Below are positions 47,706 through 61,400 of a stretch of 64,000 nt of DNA, one piece after another. Source of the stretch: Strix aluco. Lineage: Eukaryota; Chordata; Aves; Strigiformes; Strigidae. Numbering within the stretch: the stretch's first letter is position 1; every line of letters starts with the position of its first letter. The DNA lies in assembly GCF_031877795.1 (NCBI RefSeq), contig NC_133958.1:4774001-4838000 (forward strand). Direction: 5' to 3'. Made by a program: the position numbers and the translations under genes. The notes beneath the pieces are model-generated. The model was given only the letters and a program-made list of their open reading frames with translations, was not told the DNA's origin and did no database searches.

Positions 47706-48284
47706 ACAAATGCCGGCGTGCGTGCCAGGGCGGCGGGGAGGGAACCGATTGTGCCGGGGTCGTGCCCTGCTCCTCAAATGTCAGAGGAAAACATGTGTGG
47801 CCCTGATGCCGCTGCTCTGCCGTCGCCGCCGAGGGAACGAGCTTTGTTCCAGCCCGGCGGGGCGGGAGGTTGCTTTGTGCAGTGTTTGCTTAGTTTACAC
47901 GTGCGTCTCTCTCCAGCAACGGGCACCGTTAAACCTGGGGCAGCGTTGATTCAAACCCCTTTTTTTTGCAGGGATCGGCTGTCGCGGCCGACCAGGAGGA
48001 TGGAGCTTCATCCTCAGCTCTGTCCCGCAGAGCAGGCTGGGGGAGCAGCGCATAACTCTGCCTCCAGTTTTGCTTCTGTACGCTCATTACCTTAATTAAT
48101 TTTTTGCGAAGACCCTAGAGATTAAAGGGCAAAGAGGCTGTTTGCAAGCGGGATGGTAAAAGCCTTCTGAGTGGCGTGTGGTTAATCCTTTGCTTTCCCT
48201 CGCTCTTTGCGAGCGCTTGACGGGCCGGGGCTCTGCGACAGGACCGGGAACACGGCAACGCCCGTTGTACCAACACGGGAGAAC

Positions 48285-48375
48285 TGTGCTCCAGAGAGCA
48301 GAGAGTAACCTGCTGGTGGCAGAGGCTGGATTAAACCCCCAAATTCCCGACTCCTGCACCTAGGCAACTAGGCAG
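48285..48375 (-). repeat. MIR-like SINE remnant (reverse)
   Basis: GGTGGCAGAGGCTGGATTAA and then CTCCTGCACCTAGG follow the reverse MIR order (GGCAGAGCTGGGATTTGAAC, CTGACTCC). Confidence 0.45.
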
Positions 48376-50084
48376 TGCTGTCTTTCTAGGCTAAGCTTTA
48401 TTTAGAGCAGGAGTAGGCTTGTTTTGGGAAACAGCCTTGCATGGCCAGATGAGATGTTTTCCAAATCTTGGCAGAGTTTGGTGGCTTCTTTTAGGCTTTT
48501 GCGCCAGGGATTGGGGTCTCTTGAACATCCCCCTCTTCCTCACCGCTCACCTGCGGCGCTGCGTTTTGGAGAAGAGAGGGGAAAATACCCCAGCAAATAC
48601 CTCGCCCATCACTCCTTTTTAAAAAATAAAGAGAAATAGAGCGATGGCTTTTACTGTTTCATCACCCTCCATTGCCGCAAGCGTCTAATTTGTGACCGTC
48701 TCAAGGGTTTTTTTTAAGGTTCGTGGAACCGCGTAAAACCAAATGTTGTTGTAGCCGTAACCAGACTCCCAAATAACCTCCTCTTTTGGTTTCCCAGCTC
48801 CTGCAGGTGATTTTACAAACGAGAAGGGGGTTTTAGAAGCGTGACAGCTCGATATCGGAGTGCTGCCTCTCGGCACCGCTGCAACAGCTGGTATTTACTG
48901 GGAGAAAAAATATGTTAAGCAAATGTTGATAGTGAGGCAGTGCGAAGCACGTGTTTTCTTGTTGCACTGCAACGTATTATTGGTCTGCATGGGGGGTTGC
49001 GTTGCCGGACTGCTAAACCATATGCCTCTTGGCAGGGAGCTCTCGCTAAGTGGACTAAGGAGCTGGCATCGACTGAAAGTCGGGAGTGGAACTGTGTGGT
49101 TGCGCGATATTGAACTCCCCAGATCGTTACCGGATGCGAATGTGTTTTCTGAAATATTTGGGGACGGAGGTGAAGAAGAGGAGGATGGAGTTGGGCTGCC
49201 TGTCTGGGGAAGGACGGTTGGCGGGGCGGATTTATCCCTGCCGGGGGGAGTGCGGGAAGGCGGCAGGCATAGCTGGGTTGCAGCGTACGGGTGGGTTTGT
49301 TGGTTATTCATTTTGTTTTCCGTGTTTTGGAGCTGTGCTGTGGCCACGTCGGGCAGGTGCAATGCAAACACAAACCAAGACGCTGTTTTCTTCCCAGTGA
49401 ATCAATATTGATATTTTTCGGAGCCCAAATCGCAGTCCTGGCGTGGTCAATGGCAACGCTCCCCCTTCTCTCCGCGTTTCAACGATACCAGCACGGGGTA
49501 AAATTAGATTGGATGAAGCAACTGGATACCAAAGCGGTGAGCGAGGTGCGCGCAGCTCCCAAACACCTCCCTCCGCGGCGCTGCCGCGTGCAGCACCCGT
49601 GCAAGGGGGTTTGCACATCCCCAGAGGTATTATCGCAGCGAAACCGAAACGCTGGCGTGCCCTCGGCGAGCCAGGCACCTCGACTCGCCGCCGCATCTCC
49701 CGGCGTGGAGCAACCGGCGAGAGCCACGCGCGCCCCGTCCTCCGCCGCGGTGGGAGATCGCGGCGCCCGGCGTGGTCCTCGGAGCGCAATTAGCACGTGG
49801 TTATTTCTTAATTATTATTTTTTCCGCCTTCTTTGTACAGGTAGCTAAAAAACAGTGTTATAGTTGAGCCACAACCGTGTTTCACAACCATGCTTAAAAT
49901 GGATATTTTTGTAGCATAGTCAGGGCCTAAAACAGCCTTGCAAAATTCTGCTCGCCCACGCGCCTGGCGTGAGTAATTTTCTTTTGATGGGTGAGTAAAA
50001 TATCATTATTTTTTTCATGCTCATCTTGGAATGGGTGGGAGAGTAGATTCTGACATTATTTTTGATTTGCTTAACACTGACACC

Positions 50085-50160
50085 GCGCTTGGCTCTGTGC
50101 AAGATGCAGAGCTACGAGCAGCCCCTGCTCCGAAGAGCTCGCCGTCTGCGGGCACACCTC
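50085..50160 (+). repeat. Possible ancient amniote SINE/LINE fragment
   Basis: GCGCTTGGCTCTGTGCAAG, then AGCAGCCCCTGCTCCGAAGA and GCTCGCCGTCTGCGGGCAC resemble the (CAGTCCCTGCCC, AAGAGCTTACAGTCT) end of old amniote interspersed repeats. Low confidence. Confidence 0.3.
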
Positions 50161-53100
50161 TCCACTGCTGAAGTTGAGGAAGGTGCCTCCTTTCCCCGGG
50201 GCTGACCTAAACCAACATAAAATGGATGTTTACATCTTCTTTTTTTCCTTCTCCCCTGCTGCAGGGGCTCGCCCTGACATCTATTTGTGGCTTAATGCCT
50301 CCGAGTTCACAGGGACGGGGTTGAAATGCAGGGGGGAAGCGCACGCCCGCGGAGATGGACGCGTTGATTTCCGAGGGAGCGTGTCCCCACATCGCTCCTC
50401 TCCCTGCCTCTCGCCACCCCGTGACCTCCCCTCTCGTCTCCACCGAAGAGAAAACCCAAACCAGAATTTGGCGCAGAGTCTCCCTCGACATAAGCTGTTT
50501 GTGATCCGTTTGAATAATTTTTTCCTTTTTTTGCCTTCGCGCTGTGTTTGGAGCGGTTGCTATGAGTTCCTGCGAGGCGGGGGGAGCGGGGTGGGACGGT
50601 GCATGCAGTTTCCATGGACACGATGTAGTACAGCGAGGCATCCGGAGCGATGCTCGAGATTAATGTCTAACCCGTGTCTGCCTTCGTGCCTTTCTCACCT
50701 GGGCAGGGCTGGGATCCCCCGCTGTGTCGAGGGCTCGCTCCGGGGCAGCCTGCACAGCCACGGATTTGTGGCTTTTGACGGTTTTTAGGAAGCCCAAAGT
50801 CCTGAGACCTGTGGTCCAGGTGCCCAGGGTTGGTTTTCTTGGCGCGCGTGCCCTGCCAGCCTTCACCACGTTGCCTCTCCTCAGGTCCTGTGCAGCACTT
50901 TTTAGGGCTCAGGAAGACTAATGAGATAATTAGTCCTGTTTCAGCAGCTACTGATGGTTGTCGCAGCTGCCCTTGAACTTCCAGGGTTCTCTGGCTTTCC
51001 CGTATCACATCACGGAAAGCTCCTTTCCCAACACCGATGTCGTGCAGCGATGCTTCCCTGAGCGCAGAAGGCACGGCGTGGGGAGGAGAAGCACCCTCCG
51101 GCTGTGGAGATGTTCACCCAAATTTCCCCGATAACAGCAACGAGGAAGTGAAAGTTATAACCTCCACATTCGCATCCTTCCTCGGATGTTCCCGACCTTC
51201 CTGTTGATGTTTGTGGGAACGCTTTGATCTCTCCGGGATAGCAGCTAGTCCCGTGAATTACGGTCTCCTGGCTGCAGTTACCCCTCGAGCTGAGTCCTCT
51301 CCCAACGCAGGAGCTTGGCATGGCCCGGGCGAAGGGAAGGACTCTCCACCGAGCAGAGCAGGGCTTGGGGAAGGGCCCCTGCCTCTCACAAAGGGAGTTT
51401 CTGGGGTAATTTAGGGCCAGTTTTTGGTTTCACGGAGGACCAGGTATAAACGGATGGTTTTGTAGAAGCCCTCAGCACGCCATGTGCTAAAATCTTTGGG
51501 AAGACCAGCCTCGGTGGGTTGGGGTCACCCCTCGCAGCGCGGGAGGCTGGGTGTTGTCCTCCTGCCTGCAGGCAGAGAGAGGTTTCTTTCCGGTGAAAGA
51601 ATCGAGATTTTTGGTGGAAATTCAAAGAGTGAAAAGCTCTGGCGGAAATCCAGGCTGCGCTGGCTTGCTGGCGCTTGGGGTTTCGATGAAAAAAAAAAAA
51701 CCAAAAAAACAAAAAAAAAAAACCAAAAAAACCCTGAAACTTTCCACGGGAAGCGGGCACTTTTCAGAAAACATTAATTTAGTTGGCAGTCTGACGGCGG
51801 TGGCGTTACCGATAAAAACTGGTTGTTACCACCAGTTCCTACCACACCGGGACCTGCGGGTCCCTGGCCAGCGCCGCCCGTGTCCACCACCGCCTGTGGT
51901 AGAAATATTGATTGTGATGGTGCGCAGTCGCCTTTTCCTAAACGTCGGGGTAATTAACGTCCGTCCGTCCATCCTCCCTTCCCTCTCCAGCCCCTGGTTC
52001 GGCAGCAAACAGCTCAGCGTCCCCAGGGGCAGCGGCTTATCGGCTGTGGGTGAAACCACTTTGTGCTTATCCCTTGCTTCTCTGCGAGGGGGTCTTCTGG
52101 GGCCTGATTAGGGGTTGCAAAGTGATGTTCAGATGAAAGATGCTACGGGGGAAGGGGTTGAAACCACCGATGATTTATCCCCTGCGCACGCTCCGGACGC
52201 GGGCCGGGCTCCCCAGCCTCCCCGCCGCCTGCTCCGGGCCCGGGGTGGTGCTGAGGTTTGATGTCCTGCTTGGTCCAATGTAGCAAAAGGACCATCACTT
52301 CCCTAAATTAGCAGTGATTTAGTCTGATTCACGCTGGCAATTCCTGCGTGCCTTCGTTTCAGGGGACTGGCGGGGAGTGGGAGGGGGAGCTCCATGTTTT
52401 AAACTCCAGCTCCCCGCAGACCTCATTGAGCTGTATTCCCCCCCTGCCTGCGAGGTTTGTTTGCAACTCTCCTGTGCATCCAGAGGAGAATTAGCTGCTT
52501 TGGTGTGTGGCCCTGGGTTTGCACATGGAAAAGCCAAGTAAATATATGACATTGCTGGGGAAACTTCAGAGAAAATTAGCCACAGCTTCTCCCACCTTCC
52601 CCTCCCTGGGGTTCCTGAGCATCCCCGAGTAGAAGCTTGCAGGATTTTCTCCACCCACACTTTTTTTCCTACTTTAAGCTCTTCCCACCCCCTCCCTGCA
52701 GTGCTTCGCCCTCCTCCCTCCCAGCTGAACCCCACTGCTTTCCCAAACTCCCAGCGACCTCCCCGCGGGGGGTGCGGGTGGCGGGTCGGGGCCAGGGGCC
52801 GGGGTGCTCCCCCAGCCCCGCGCCGTGGGGGGGGAACCGGGGTGGGAACGCTCCGGCTGTGACTCAGCGTGCTCGCGCTCTTCAGGAACAGGATTTCAAG
52901 GGATTTCACACCCCAAACACAACCCCAGCTTTCTCTCGCTCAGCAGAAATGAGAGAGCAAAAAAAATGCACCGATTCCGGTTTTCCTCCGGTGTGTACGG
53001 ACCCGTGCTCGGCTTTTAAGGTAACGGTGATAACCGTGCTGCGCCGGTGATCCGTGGCAGTCAAAGATACCGACCCAGCTCTCCCCAACTTGTTTGCTTT

Positions 53101-53454
53101 ATGCCCGTCGTACATTTTCTAAACAAAACAAACCACCCGGCGGCTCTTAATTTTTAAGCAAATGGTTGTAACGTTGCTGTGTCAGGCGCACGTTGTCCCC
53201 CCTGTTTTGCGGGCTGGGACGTCGGCTCACGGAGGGGCAAAATTTCTCGGTGCCAGCGGCAGCTCGGCGTCGTGTTTCGAGGTGGGGGCTGTATCCGTTT
53301 GTTTTAAAAGCTCGGGTAAGATCCATACCTCTCATCTTTTCTTCCTTACTGCTTTTGTTCCTGCTTATACATATTTTATTATATTAAAAGACAAAGATTC
53401 AGAAACCAGGAAGATTATCTCAAATTGTAAAACAGCAACCAAAAAAAAAAAAAA

Positions 53455-53605
53455 ATAATTGGTGAATAGACATTACTTGCACGGGGTTATTTTTTAGAGG
53501 TTTTACCGAGACAGACATAATTAGCCAACTGGCATCACAATGCTAATAGAGATATTTACTGCTTCAAACTGTATTTACAGTGTTGTGAAGTGCTCTAGTG
53601 ACTTT
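53455..53605. other. AT-rich island in BIN3 intron 1, candidate conserved non-coding element
   Basis: Unique sequence with ACATAATTAGCCAACTGGCA, CACAATGCTAATAGAG and CTGTATTTACAGTGTTGTG; it includes TAATTA and a CTGTATTTACAG palindrome core. Non-coding; regulatory role is inference. Confidence 0.3.
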
Positions 53606-55110
53606 CTTTTGTTCTGGAAGAAAGTGGCTGGGATTTTTTTTTCCTTCCCCTCTGCAGCGGAGGTGGGGGACAGGATGGGACCCCCTGTGCTCCCCGCTGC
53701 CTCCCCCTAGGCTGCTGCCTGCGCTGCCAGCTCGGCGGCCCCCGACCGAGGCCGATCCACGCCTTTGCCCTGCCAGTTCTCCACATCCTTCTTTTATTAC
53801 CAAAATTGCCTTGATTTAACCCAGCCTGCCGACGGACAGCGACGGTTGGGTTTGCTTCTCTAAATAACCCCCTTCGGCAGGGTTGGCCCGACAAGGGAGA
53901 GGGGAAGGTTGCGTTCAGGTAACGCTTTAATCACCTTTTTAATTGTGCTTTCCCGCTAGGAACCAGCCTAGCCCTGGCCTGAACCCTGTGCTTGCCCCCG
54001 CGCTGCTGGAGATGGCCCAGCAGCCACCATGGCTCATCGTGCAAGCTCGTTTTTCTGGGGGTAACTCACTGCCCTGGGTAAAGCCCACATCTTTTTCTCC
54101 TCCTTCCACCGAGATAGGTCGATGCCATCACTTCCAAAAACATCGAGTGACGGCACCTGGCTGCGGATGGGACAGCCTGTGCCTGCAAGAGTAAGGGAGG
54201 TGCCTCATTTTAGTTTATATTTGACCCATGTAGGAAAACACAAAGAAAAAATCCTTATTTTTTTCTCTTTCTTCCTGTAAGGCACCACACACCCAGTTAT
54301 TGACAGGGTAATTATACACCAGACGAGTGTTTGTTTATAAAAGAAGCGTGATTCACGGCTGCCAGGCCTGCCACAGGAGCTGGAAAGGGTTAACAACCTA
54401 AAATTATATCGGTCCAAGCAGAGAACCATAAACAGGAAGTTCTCCAGAAAAATTTAAATTTAAACCTGGTGACTCAGGTTGGCTTGTGCTCCCTGAGCCG
54501 CTCAGGAGGTACATACGGGTTGCAGCCCCGGTTTATTACCGGTGGCTAATTACACCGTTGGTTCGAAAACAGCGGTGAAGATGGGCAGAAGCGAGGCCGG
54601 GAGGGATCAGGTTGTTGGATAATCTTGGTTTTGCTTCGTCCGCGTGGATGGCGTGTTGCTTCATCGCAAATACTTTCTCCCATCGCGTGGCGTTGCTCAT
54701 AGCTGGGTTTTACGGCACGTTACGCTAATAAAAATGTTTTCTGGGGTTCCAGTTGTCCGATGGAGCAGAGTTATAGCAGCGCTGGTGCAGGGGAACTTGT
54801 AAGTAAAGCTGATGAGAAGCAAATGGAGAACCAGCCACGCGTTTGCTGCCCGGCGGGGAGAAGAGCCAGCTCGGAGGCAGGGTGACCAGCGGCCAAGCCA
54901 GAGGCCTAAAATGCACGTTATTAGCTTAAACTTTGGGTAGCAGTGTGAGAATTTGGATTGGTCCAAGAGGGGACTCGGGCATCTTCCCAAGAGGCGCCTG
55001 GTGTGGATTTGGGGTGGGATGCTGATGCCACTGAGCTGTAGGCACGCCCTAGGTGAGGCGTCTCTGGGAAAAGATACTTGTATTTCATGATCAGACCAAT
55101 TTTTTCTTTT

Positions 55111-56040
55111 TAGTTCATAGAATCACAGATGGGTTTGGGTTGGAAGGGTCCTTACAAACCATCTAGTTCCCACTCCCCTGCCACGGGCAGGGCCACCTTC
55201 CACTAGCCCAGGTTGCCCAAAGCCCCGTCCAGCCTGGCCTTGAACCCTTCCAGGGAGGGGGCAGCCACAGCTTCTCTGGGCAACCTGTGCCAGGGCCTCA
55301 CCACCCTCACAGGGAAGAATTTCTTCCTTAGATCTGATCTAAATCTCCCCTCTTTCAGTTTAAACCCGTTACCCCTCGTCCTATCCCTACCCCTCTGACC
55401 AAGAGTCCCTCCCCCGTTCCTGTAGCCCCTTTAAGTCCTGGGAGGCCACTCTAAGGTCTCCCCGGAGCCTTCTCTTCTCCAGCTGAACCCCCCCAACTCT
55501 CTCAGCCTGTCCTCACAGTGGGGGCTGCTCCAGCCCCCCGAGCATCTTTGTGGCCTCCTCCAGACTGGCTCCAGGGCTGCTCTCAACTCACTCCTCGCCC
55601 AGCCTGGATTTGTGCTTGGGACTGCCCCAACCCATGGGCAGGACCTTGCCCTTGGCCTTGTTGAACTCCATGAGGTTGGTACGTCCCACCTCTCCAGCCT
55701 GTCCAGGTCCCTCTGATGGATCCTTCCCTCCATCGTGTCCCCGCCCCACACAGCTCGGTGTTGTCAGTGAACCTGCTGAGGGTGTCTCGATCCCACTGTC
55801 CATGTCCCCAACAAAGATGTTACACAGCGCCAGTCCCAACCCCTGAGGACGCCACTCGTCTCCGCTCGGACATCGAGCCGCTGACCACAACTCCTTGAGT
55901 GTGACCACCCAGCCAGTTCCTTACCCACCGAGTGGCCCATCCGCCAGATCCACCTCTCTCCAGTTTAGGGACAAGGATGTCGTGTGGGACGGTGTCAGGT
56001 GCTTTGCACAAGCCCAGGCAGATGCAGATGTACTTAAAGC
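55111..56040 (-). mobile_element. CR1 LINE, 5'-truncated, - strand
   Basis: The 3' tail is at the low-coordinate end (GTTCATAGAATCACAGATGG, reverse of the CR1 octamer end). Reading on the - strand from about 56035 it gives degraded reverse-transcriptase segments: [33 protein letters not shown], then NIFVGDMDSGIE, NLMEFNKAKGKVLPMG, and later EDRLRELGGFS. These match the C-terminal part of the CR1 pol protein, but in different frames and with an internal deletion between about 55600 and 55530, so the copy is dead. It sits about 760 bp upstream of BIN3 exon 2. Confidence 0.93.
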
Positions 56041-56803
56041 AGTACAATGCAGAAAATGGGAGATTTTGGGTGAGATGCTTTACCTCTTTAACTTAATTAC
56101 ATAGATTGAAAACAGCAGTTGAATTCCTGGATTTTTATTATACTGATAGGTGAAAGAAATCCAATTATTTTCAGGATGGCTGCATGGCTGTAACCATCTG
56201 ACCCAGCCACCCTCACATATGTTGTGTAATTTATTTTGAGTACTCTTCACCTTTGAGCTAGCTCACGTGGGGAAAATCATTCAGGTAACCCAGATTTTAC
56301 TAGCAACCATATTAAAGATTTTAAGAATGAAGGCTGTTCTGCTGGCAGGTGAGCTGCTCCTACAGCTGTTGTATCAGAGAAATCCTTTGAAGCAGCTCAC
56401 AGCTCCAGACACTCGGGTTGTTACTTTTTTTAATATCCTCTCTCTAAATATTTACAGGTTGGGGTTTTTTTTATTTTATTTTTTTTTTCCCTCCCCTTCA
56501 GATTTGTTTTTAAACATAGCACGTTCTTCAGCCGGAACGCCTGGAGCAGCCATTGCATTTCTTTGCCTTACCAGGACGGCGGGAGGGTGGGGAAAGGGGC
56601 GTTCTGCAGCTGGAGATGGAGGTGCTGCCCTCGGGGGAGACACCGGCTCTCGGAGGGGGAACACGCTTCACGGAAAGGGGTGCTGCTGCCCCGGGACAAG
56701 CCGGGCTCACCCCAAAACCCATCACCGAGGACGAAACCCGCGGGGCTGGGCTGTTTGAGACCAGCATCGCTCGCTTACACGTTCCCTCTTCTCTCTTTTC
56801 CAG

Positions 56804-56852
56804 GATACCGTTCAAGATCGGGCAGCCCAAGAAACAGATTGTACCCAAGACA
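56804..56852 (+). CDS. BIN3: BIN3 coding exon 2
   Basis: A 49-nt exon with acceptor CTCTCTTTTCCAG and donor GTGAGT. The first G completes the Trp codon, then IPFKIGQPKKQIVPKT follows, identical to human BIN3 residues 4-19. This is the basic N-terminal segment preceding the BAR helices, which in N-BAR proteins helps membrane insertion. It ends in phase 0 and joins directly to exon 3. Confidence 0.96.
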
Positions 56853-58460
56853 GTGAGTAAACCAGTTCCCCCTTTTTAGATCCAGCCTTTGATCATGTGG
56901 CTGATGAGTCAAGCCGGCACTTTGACTCGTCCCATTTTGTGAGCGTGTGCGTGTGCGCGCGCGTGGGAGGGAGATGTGAGCGAGCAGAACCTGTTGCCGC
57001 GTGTGACCAGCGCTCGGTTCCTCGTGCGAGGAGTGAGGGGGAGCCCCAACCAGGGAGAGTATTTTGGTTTGGGATCTGTTTCTTTTTTTTTTTTTCTTTT
57101 TTTTTTTTTTTGGGGGGGGGGGGGGTGAGGGGAAGAGCTCTTTTGGTCTGGCACAGTTTTCCTCGGAGATGGCTGAACGGGCTTCCTTCCTTCCTTCCTT
57201 CTTTCAGCAATGGCTTGTTTGTTCATCCTTTCTGAGCAGATGGAGGAGGAGGAGTGGTTCAGATCGCTGAATATAACTGTTTCCAAAGAAAGGCTTATAA
57301 GCTGAGATGCTTAGTGCTCGGGCGTGAATTAATTTGTGCTGCACAGCATTTGCTTTAAAAGCAAATTAAAAAAGCATTTTGTATTCTCGTGTATTTGAGA
57401 CTCCTATCCCAAGTGCTGTTGCTTGCAGCTGGCTGTGGTATTTTCCCTTCTTAAGCAGATGGTCTTTGCCTTTGTCCCGTGCAAAAAAAGCTGTGGGACC
57501 TCACAGTAGCTGTCCCTGAAAACTAACCTCCATACCTGCTCTAAAATAAGTGCCCTGACAGCGAGCGCGGTGGAGACCTTGTCTTTATAACGGCATTGGT
57601 GACCTAATCCCCTGAACAGACTAACATCTCTGATCCTTCCTCTCTGGGACACTCATCATGGCTAATTCCTCAGGATGCGTGGGCACTTGTGTTTATGGGG
57701 CAGTTTCTCCTTGGGACATGACATTTTCCCCTGGAGGCAGAGGGCTAATTCTGCCACTCCCTTTATGGCTTGATTGTCATGTTTTATTTTAAAGGATTTG
57801 GTAGTTGTCTCCTGCCATAGAGCAGCAATTTTCTGTAACGGCTCCAAACTGTCAGTACAAAATTTAAGCCAGGCAGGCGATGAAGACAAGGACTGATAAA
57901 ATCCCTCACTGGTTTTTGCGTCTCTTCAGCTGCCCTTTTTCCAGGGGCTGGCGACCCGCCGGCGGAAGGTGCTGCTGTCAGCGCTCCCCCAGGAAAGGCA
58001 GTCCCCCAGCCTCAGCTCTTCACACCCATTCCCCTCGCTTTCAGGAGACCCCACGTTGCCTTGCTCCACGAGATTTTGCCCCTCATCCTCTTCCCCGGTG
58101 TTTCCAACACGGGTGTCCTTCCAGGCTGATGCAAGAACCAACTGCTGGGCAGCTCTGGGTGTCTTGGCCGGCTTTCTTGGACGTCTCCATCCCACCCGTT
58201 CTCACATCCAAGTTGACTATATTTTTTCCCTTGTCAGCGCTTGCTGACTTCCCTCTGCTCCTGCTGCGTTTACTGTTGTGAGAGGTTTGTCTGAGAGACC
58301 TTTTCTCCCCTGTGCCGTGCTCCGTTGCTGCTGAAATCAGCCGTCCCCGAGCTGCGGCAGGAGCTTGGGCTCCATGCAGATGAACGGTTGCACCTTCGAG
58401 AGCTTGCCTTCCCCCGAGCTGCTGGTATGTGCTGTTCTGAGGCAGTTGGCAGGCATTGCT

Positions 58461-58497
<37 letters not shown>

Positions 58498-61400
58498 ATT
58501 AAATAGAACAGCTCAGAATATCCGTCAGGCAGAGGTTCATTCAGCAGCGCGAGTGTTTCCAGGCCTTTTCCCTTTCCTTCCTGCCTTCCTTCCCCCTCTT
58601 CCTCAGCTCCCCCAAGAAGAACAACAAGTTTTTGTGTCAGCGACTCCGGTAGCTCGGGGTCGGATGCCGATTTTTAAATGGCTTCCACTCGCCGTGTGTT
58701 GACGATGATGATACTTTCCAGGCAGCAGATACGTGGAAAGCAGAAAACAGGAAGCCCAAAGCCTTGCAACCTCACAGTAAGTGTAAAGTGCAGCTCTTCA
58801 AAGAAGAACAAACGGCAGGAAACCGCCGATCTCCCCTGGGAGCGAAGCGTTCAGCGTCGTGGTGTGGAAGTGACGGGGCCGCTTTGTAGCTTTAGCGAGC
58901 TCGAGGCCCCCAACTTTACCTCCCAGTTGCAGGCTGAGACGCTCCATCTGTGCGGGCTTTTGGGAACAGCGGTAGCAGCCGAGGTCTGTGATATTCCAGA
59001 TGTTGGGCTCTGGAGCCCGCTGCAGGAAGTGGGAAGGTGTGGCATCTCCAGGGCTGCATCCCAAGCCGATCAGAAGGGAAGTGGTTGCGGGTAGAGGATC
59101 TCCCACTCACAGAGATTGGACCGCAAAAGAGGAGGGGAGGGAGGGGAAAAAAAAAAAAAAAAAGCATTTGTTAGGATCTAACTTATTTGGCTCTCCATGA
59201 GGCATGTAACTGGAGTGCAGAAGAGGGGAGAATCGCTTTGTTGAGAGAGGCCTGGCTCGCCAATGAGCCTTTTTTCTTGATGAAACGATGCTGGGGCTGG
59301 TGTCAAACCTAGGCAGGCAGTAGTACTGAAAAGCAATTTGCCTAGGCTGCAGAGGGAATTAGTCATGGCTTCCTATGCCCACTCGCTTCTGATCCTTTGA
59401 AGAAGGGCATGGTGTCAGCCACAGTTTAGCTCTTCAGGTAGAAGGAAACCCCCATAGAAAATAGCGGCTGGTGAACTGAAGTGATCTCCCACCCCCCAGA
59501 CATGCCTCTGCTTTGTTTCCACCTTAACCTGGGCAAATCCAATTCCAGACAGCATAATCTCTCCCCTCCTCTCCCCTGAAAAGAGCATCTGTCACCGGGC
59601 TGGCCGGGAGGCCGGGAGCCGGGTGGGAGGATCTAATGCGCAGAGAGGACCTGCTGTCAGCGGAGCCGCAGAGGACACGGGAACACAGCCCAATTAAACT
59701 AATGCCCAGTGATAGGAGTTAAACCTGTTAGAATTATATCTCTCGGCAGAATGTTTGTTGCTCAAATCCGATGCAGCCACGAAGCCTCTTACGGCAGAGA
59801 TGTTCTTCCCTCCCCCAGGACAGCTTCGGTCCGAGCAGAGGTTACGCTGGAACCAGAGCTTGTCTTGCGAGCTCTCTTGTGGCTCCAGCTTGCTGAAGTT
59901 CATCTGCGTCACCCCGAGGTTGGACCCTGCTCTTCACCGGGGCTGGGGTTATCCGAGCCGGCAGGTAGCTGGGAAGAAGAGCAGGCCGTGCGTCCCCGCG
60001 GGGCGCGGAGCCGGCTCGGAAGCCAGGGGAGCCAGCCAGCTCTTGGGATGGGGCAGCCCAGCGCACAACCCCTTCACGTCACCCGGGTTTTACCCCCTCT
60101 TCCCTCCCTCCCTCCCTCGGCAGCGCTCTGTCCTGGGCTGACTCAGATGGCTCGCCTTCCTCCTCCTCGCTGGCTAACCTTGGGTGAGTCAGCTTGGCAG
60201 GGAGCGGGGACCTGAGCTGTGGGCCCACACGCCTGCCAAGCCTCCCTTCCTTGACTCATCCCAGCAGCCCTGCCTTCCCCAGGGATGTCGGACGGAGGAG
60301 CTCCATGAGCAGGAGGATTCCGCTGCAGCTGCCGCCCGTCAGCGCCTTTCCATCGGGCTCCACCAGCGAGCTGGAAATCCCAAAATAATGGAGTAAATGT
60401 CGCAGAAATGGTGGTGTGAAATCAAGTGACGCCAGTTAAATAATTTTACTCATTTTCACTCTCTTCCTTCAATCTTCAGCAGGATGGAACTGGTCTCTGC
60501 AGCTCGGAGGTGCTTCCTTTTCCCTTTTAGCAGGCCACCTAAGCAGTCTTTCTTAAAAGCATTCTTGCTAGATGGGGATTTGCAGAGCTGGCTGGGTGGC
60601 GAAGCCCGTGAAGTCCCAGATACACCCACCCGCCCTTTGCAGCGTTCCTTTGGCTCAGGACTCCGCTGGGGGACGCAGAGCAAATACTCACCCGCGTTAC
60701 TTGCCTTGAATCTCCTCTTGCTTGATGGGATGGCAAAAGCTCAGCCGAAGTTCCAGGTTAGAGCAGACTTTCTGGCCTAATTATAAGGGTTTCTTTTTTT
60801 TTTTTGGAGAGGAGGGAGGAGGAAGCATATGCTTTCCTCTTTTTCCCAAGACCCACGAAGAGGCTGAGACCACTGGAACATGTAGAAATCAGCCAGTCCT
60901 CCTCCTCCAGGAAAAGAAATTAACCTCAGGGGAATAAGAAGGTTCATCACAGCCCCTTATTTCCATCTCTTTGTAGTATTGGCTTTGGTCTTGCTTCGTT
61001 GCCTTGTAACCATGGTGTCGATTATGATATTGCCCTTAGAGCAGGAGGGATGTTATCACAGGTGGAAGGCCCAGTGTTTGCAAACAAAAATAACTGGGTG
61101 AAAAAGAAGAACGTCGTTTTATTTCAATGCTTTTAAGAACTCGTCGTTCTTTATGTAGATTTAAATAAAAACCCAGAGACGAGCAATCTTGCATTAACTA
61201 GCCCATATGCCTAGAAGAAAAAGCATTCAATACAGAAACACGTTTTGATTTTGAGTTTTCAGAAAGAGGCTGCGGAGAAGTGGGATTATTTTAATATTTC
61301 GGAAACTTCCCTTCAGGATATTGTAATTTTCTTGCCTGTACTTCTTGTTCTCTTTACTCTTAACGTGATAATCCTGTCCACAGCCTTTTGCTGTGAGAGT

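Larger units (their letters stand above)
45615..56803 (+). other. BIN3: BIN3 intron 1 (11.2 kb)
   Basis: Bounded by GTGAGT and TCTCTTTTCCAG. It contains the GGCCCCGGTGCT minisatellite, a CpG-rich block (47.40-47.70 kb), MIR remnants, an AT-rich island (53.46 kb) and a - strand CR1 copy (55.11-56.04 kb). No exon is recognised in it. Confidence 0.75.

Noticed and set aside
58460-58498. Possible promoter TATA signals in the TATATATA run
   Set aside because: It is a simple (TA)n(TG)n microsatellite in an intron, with no exon or CpG feature downstream.
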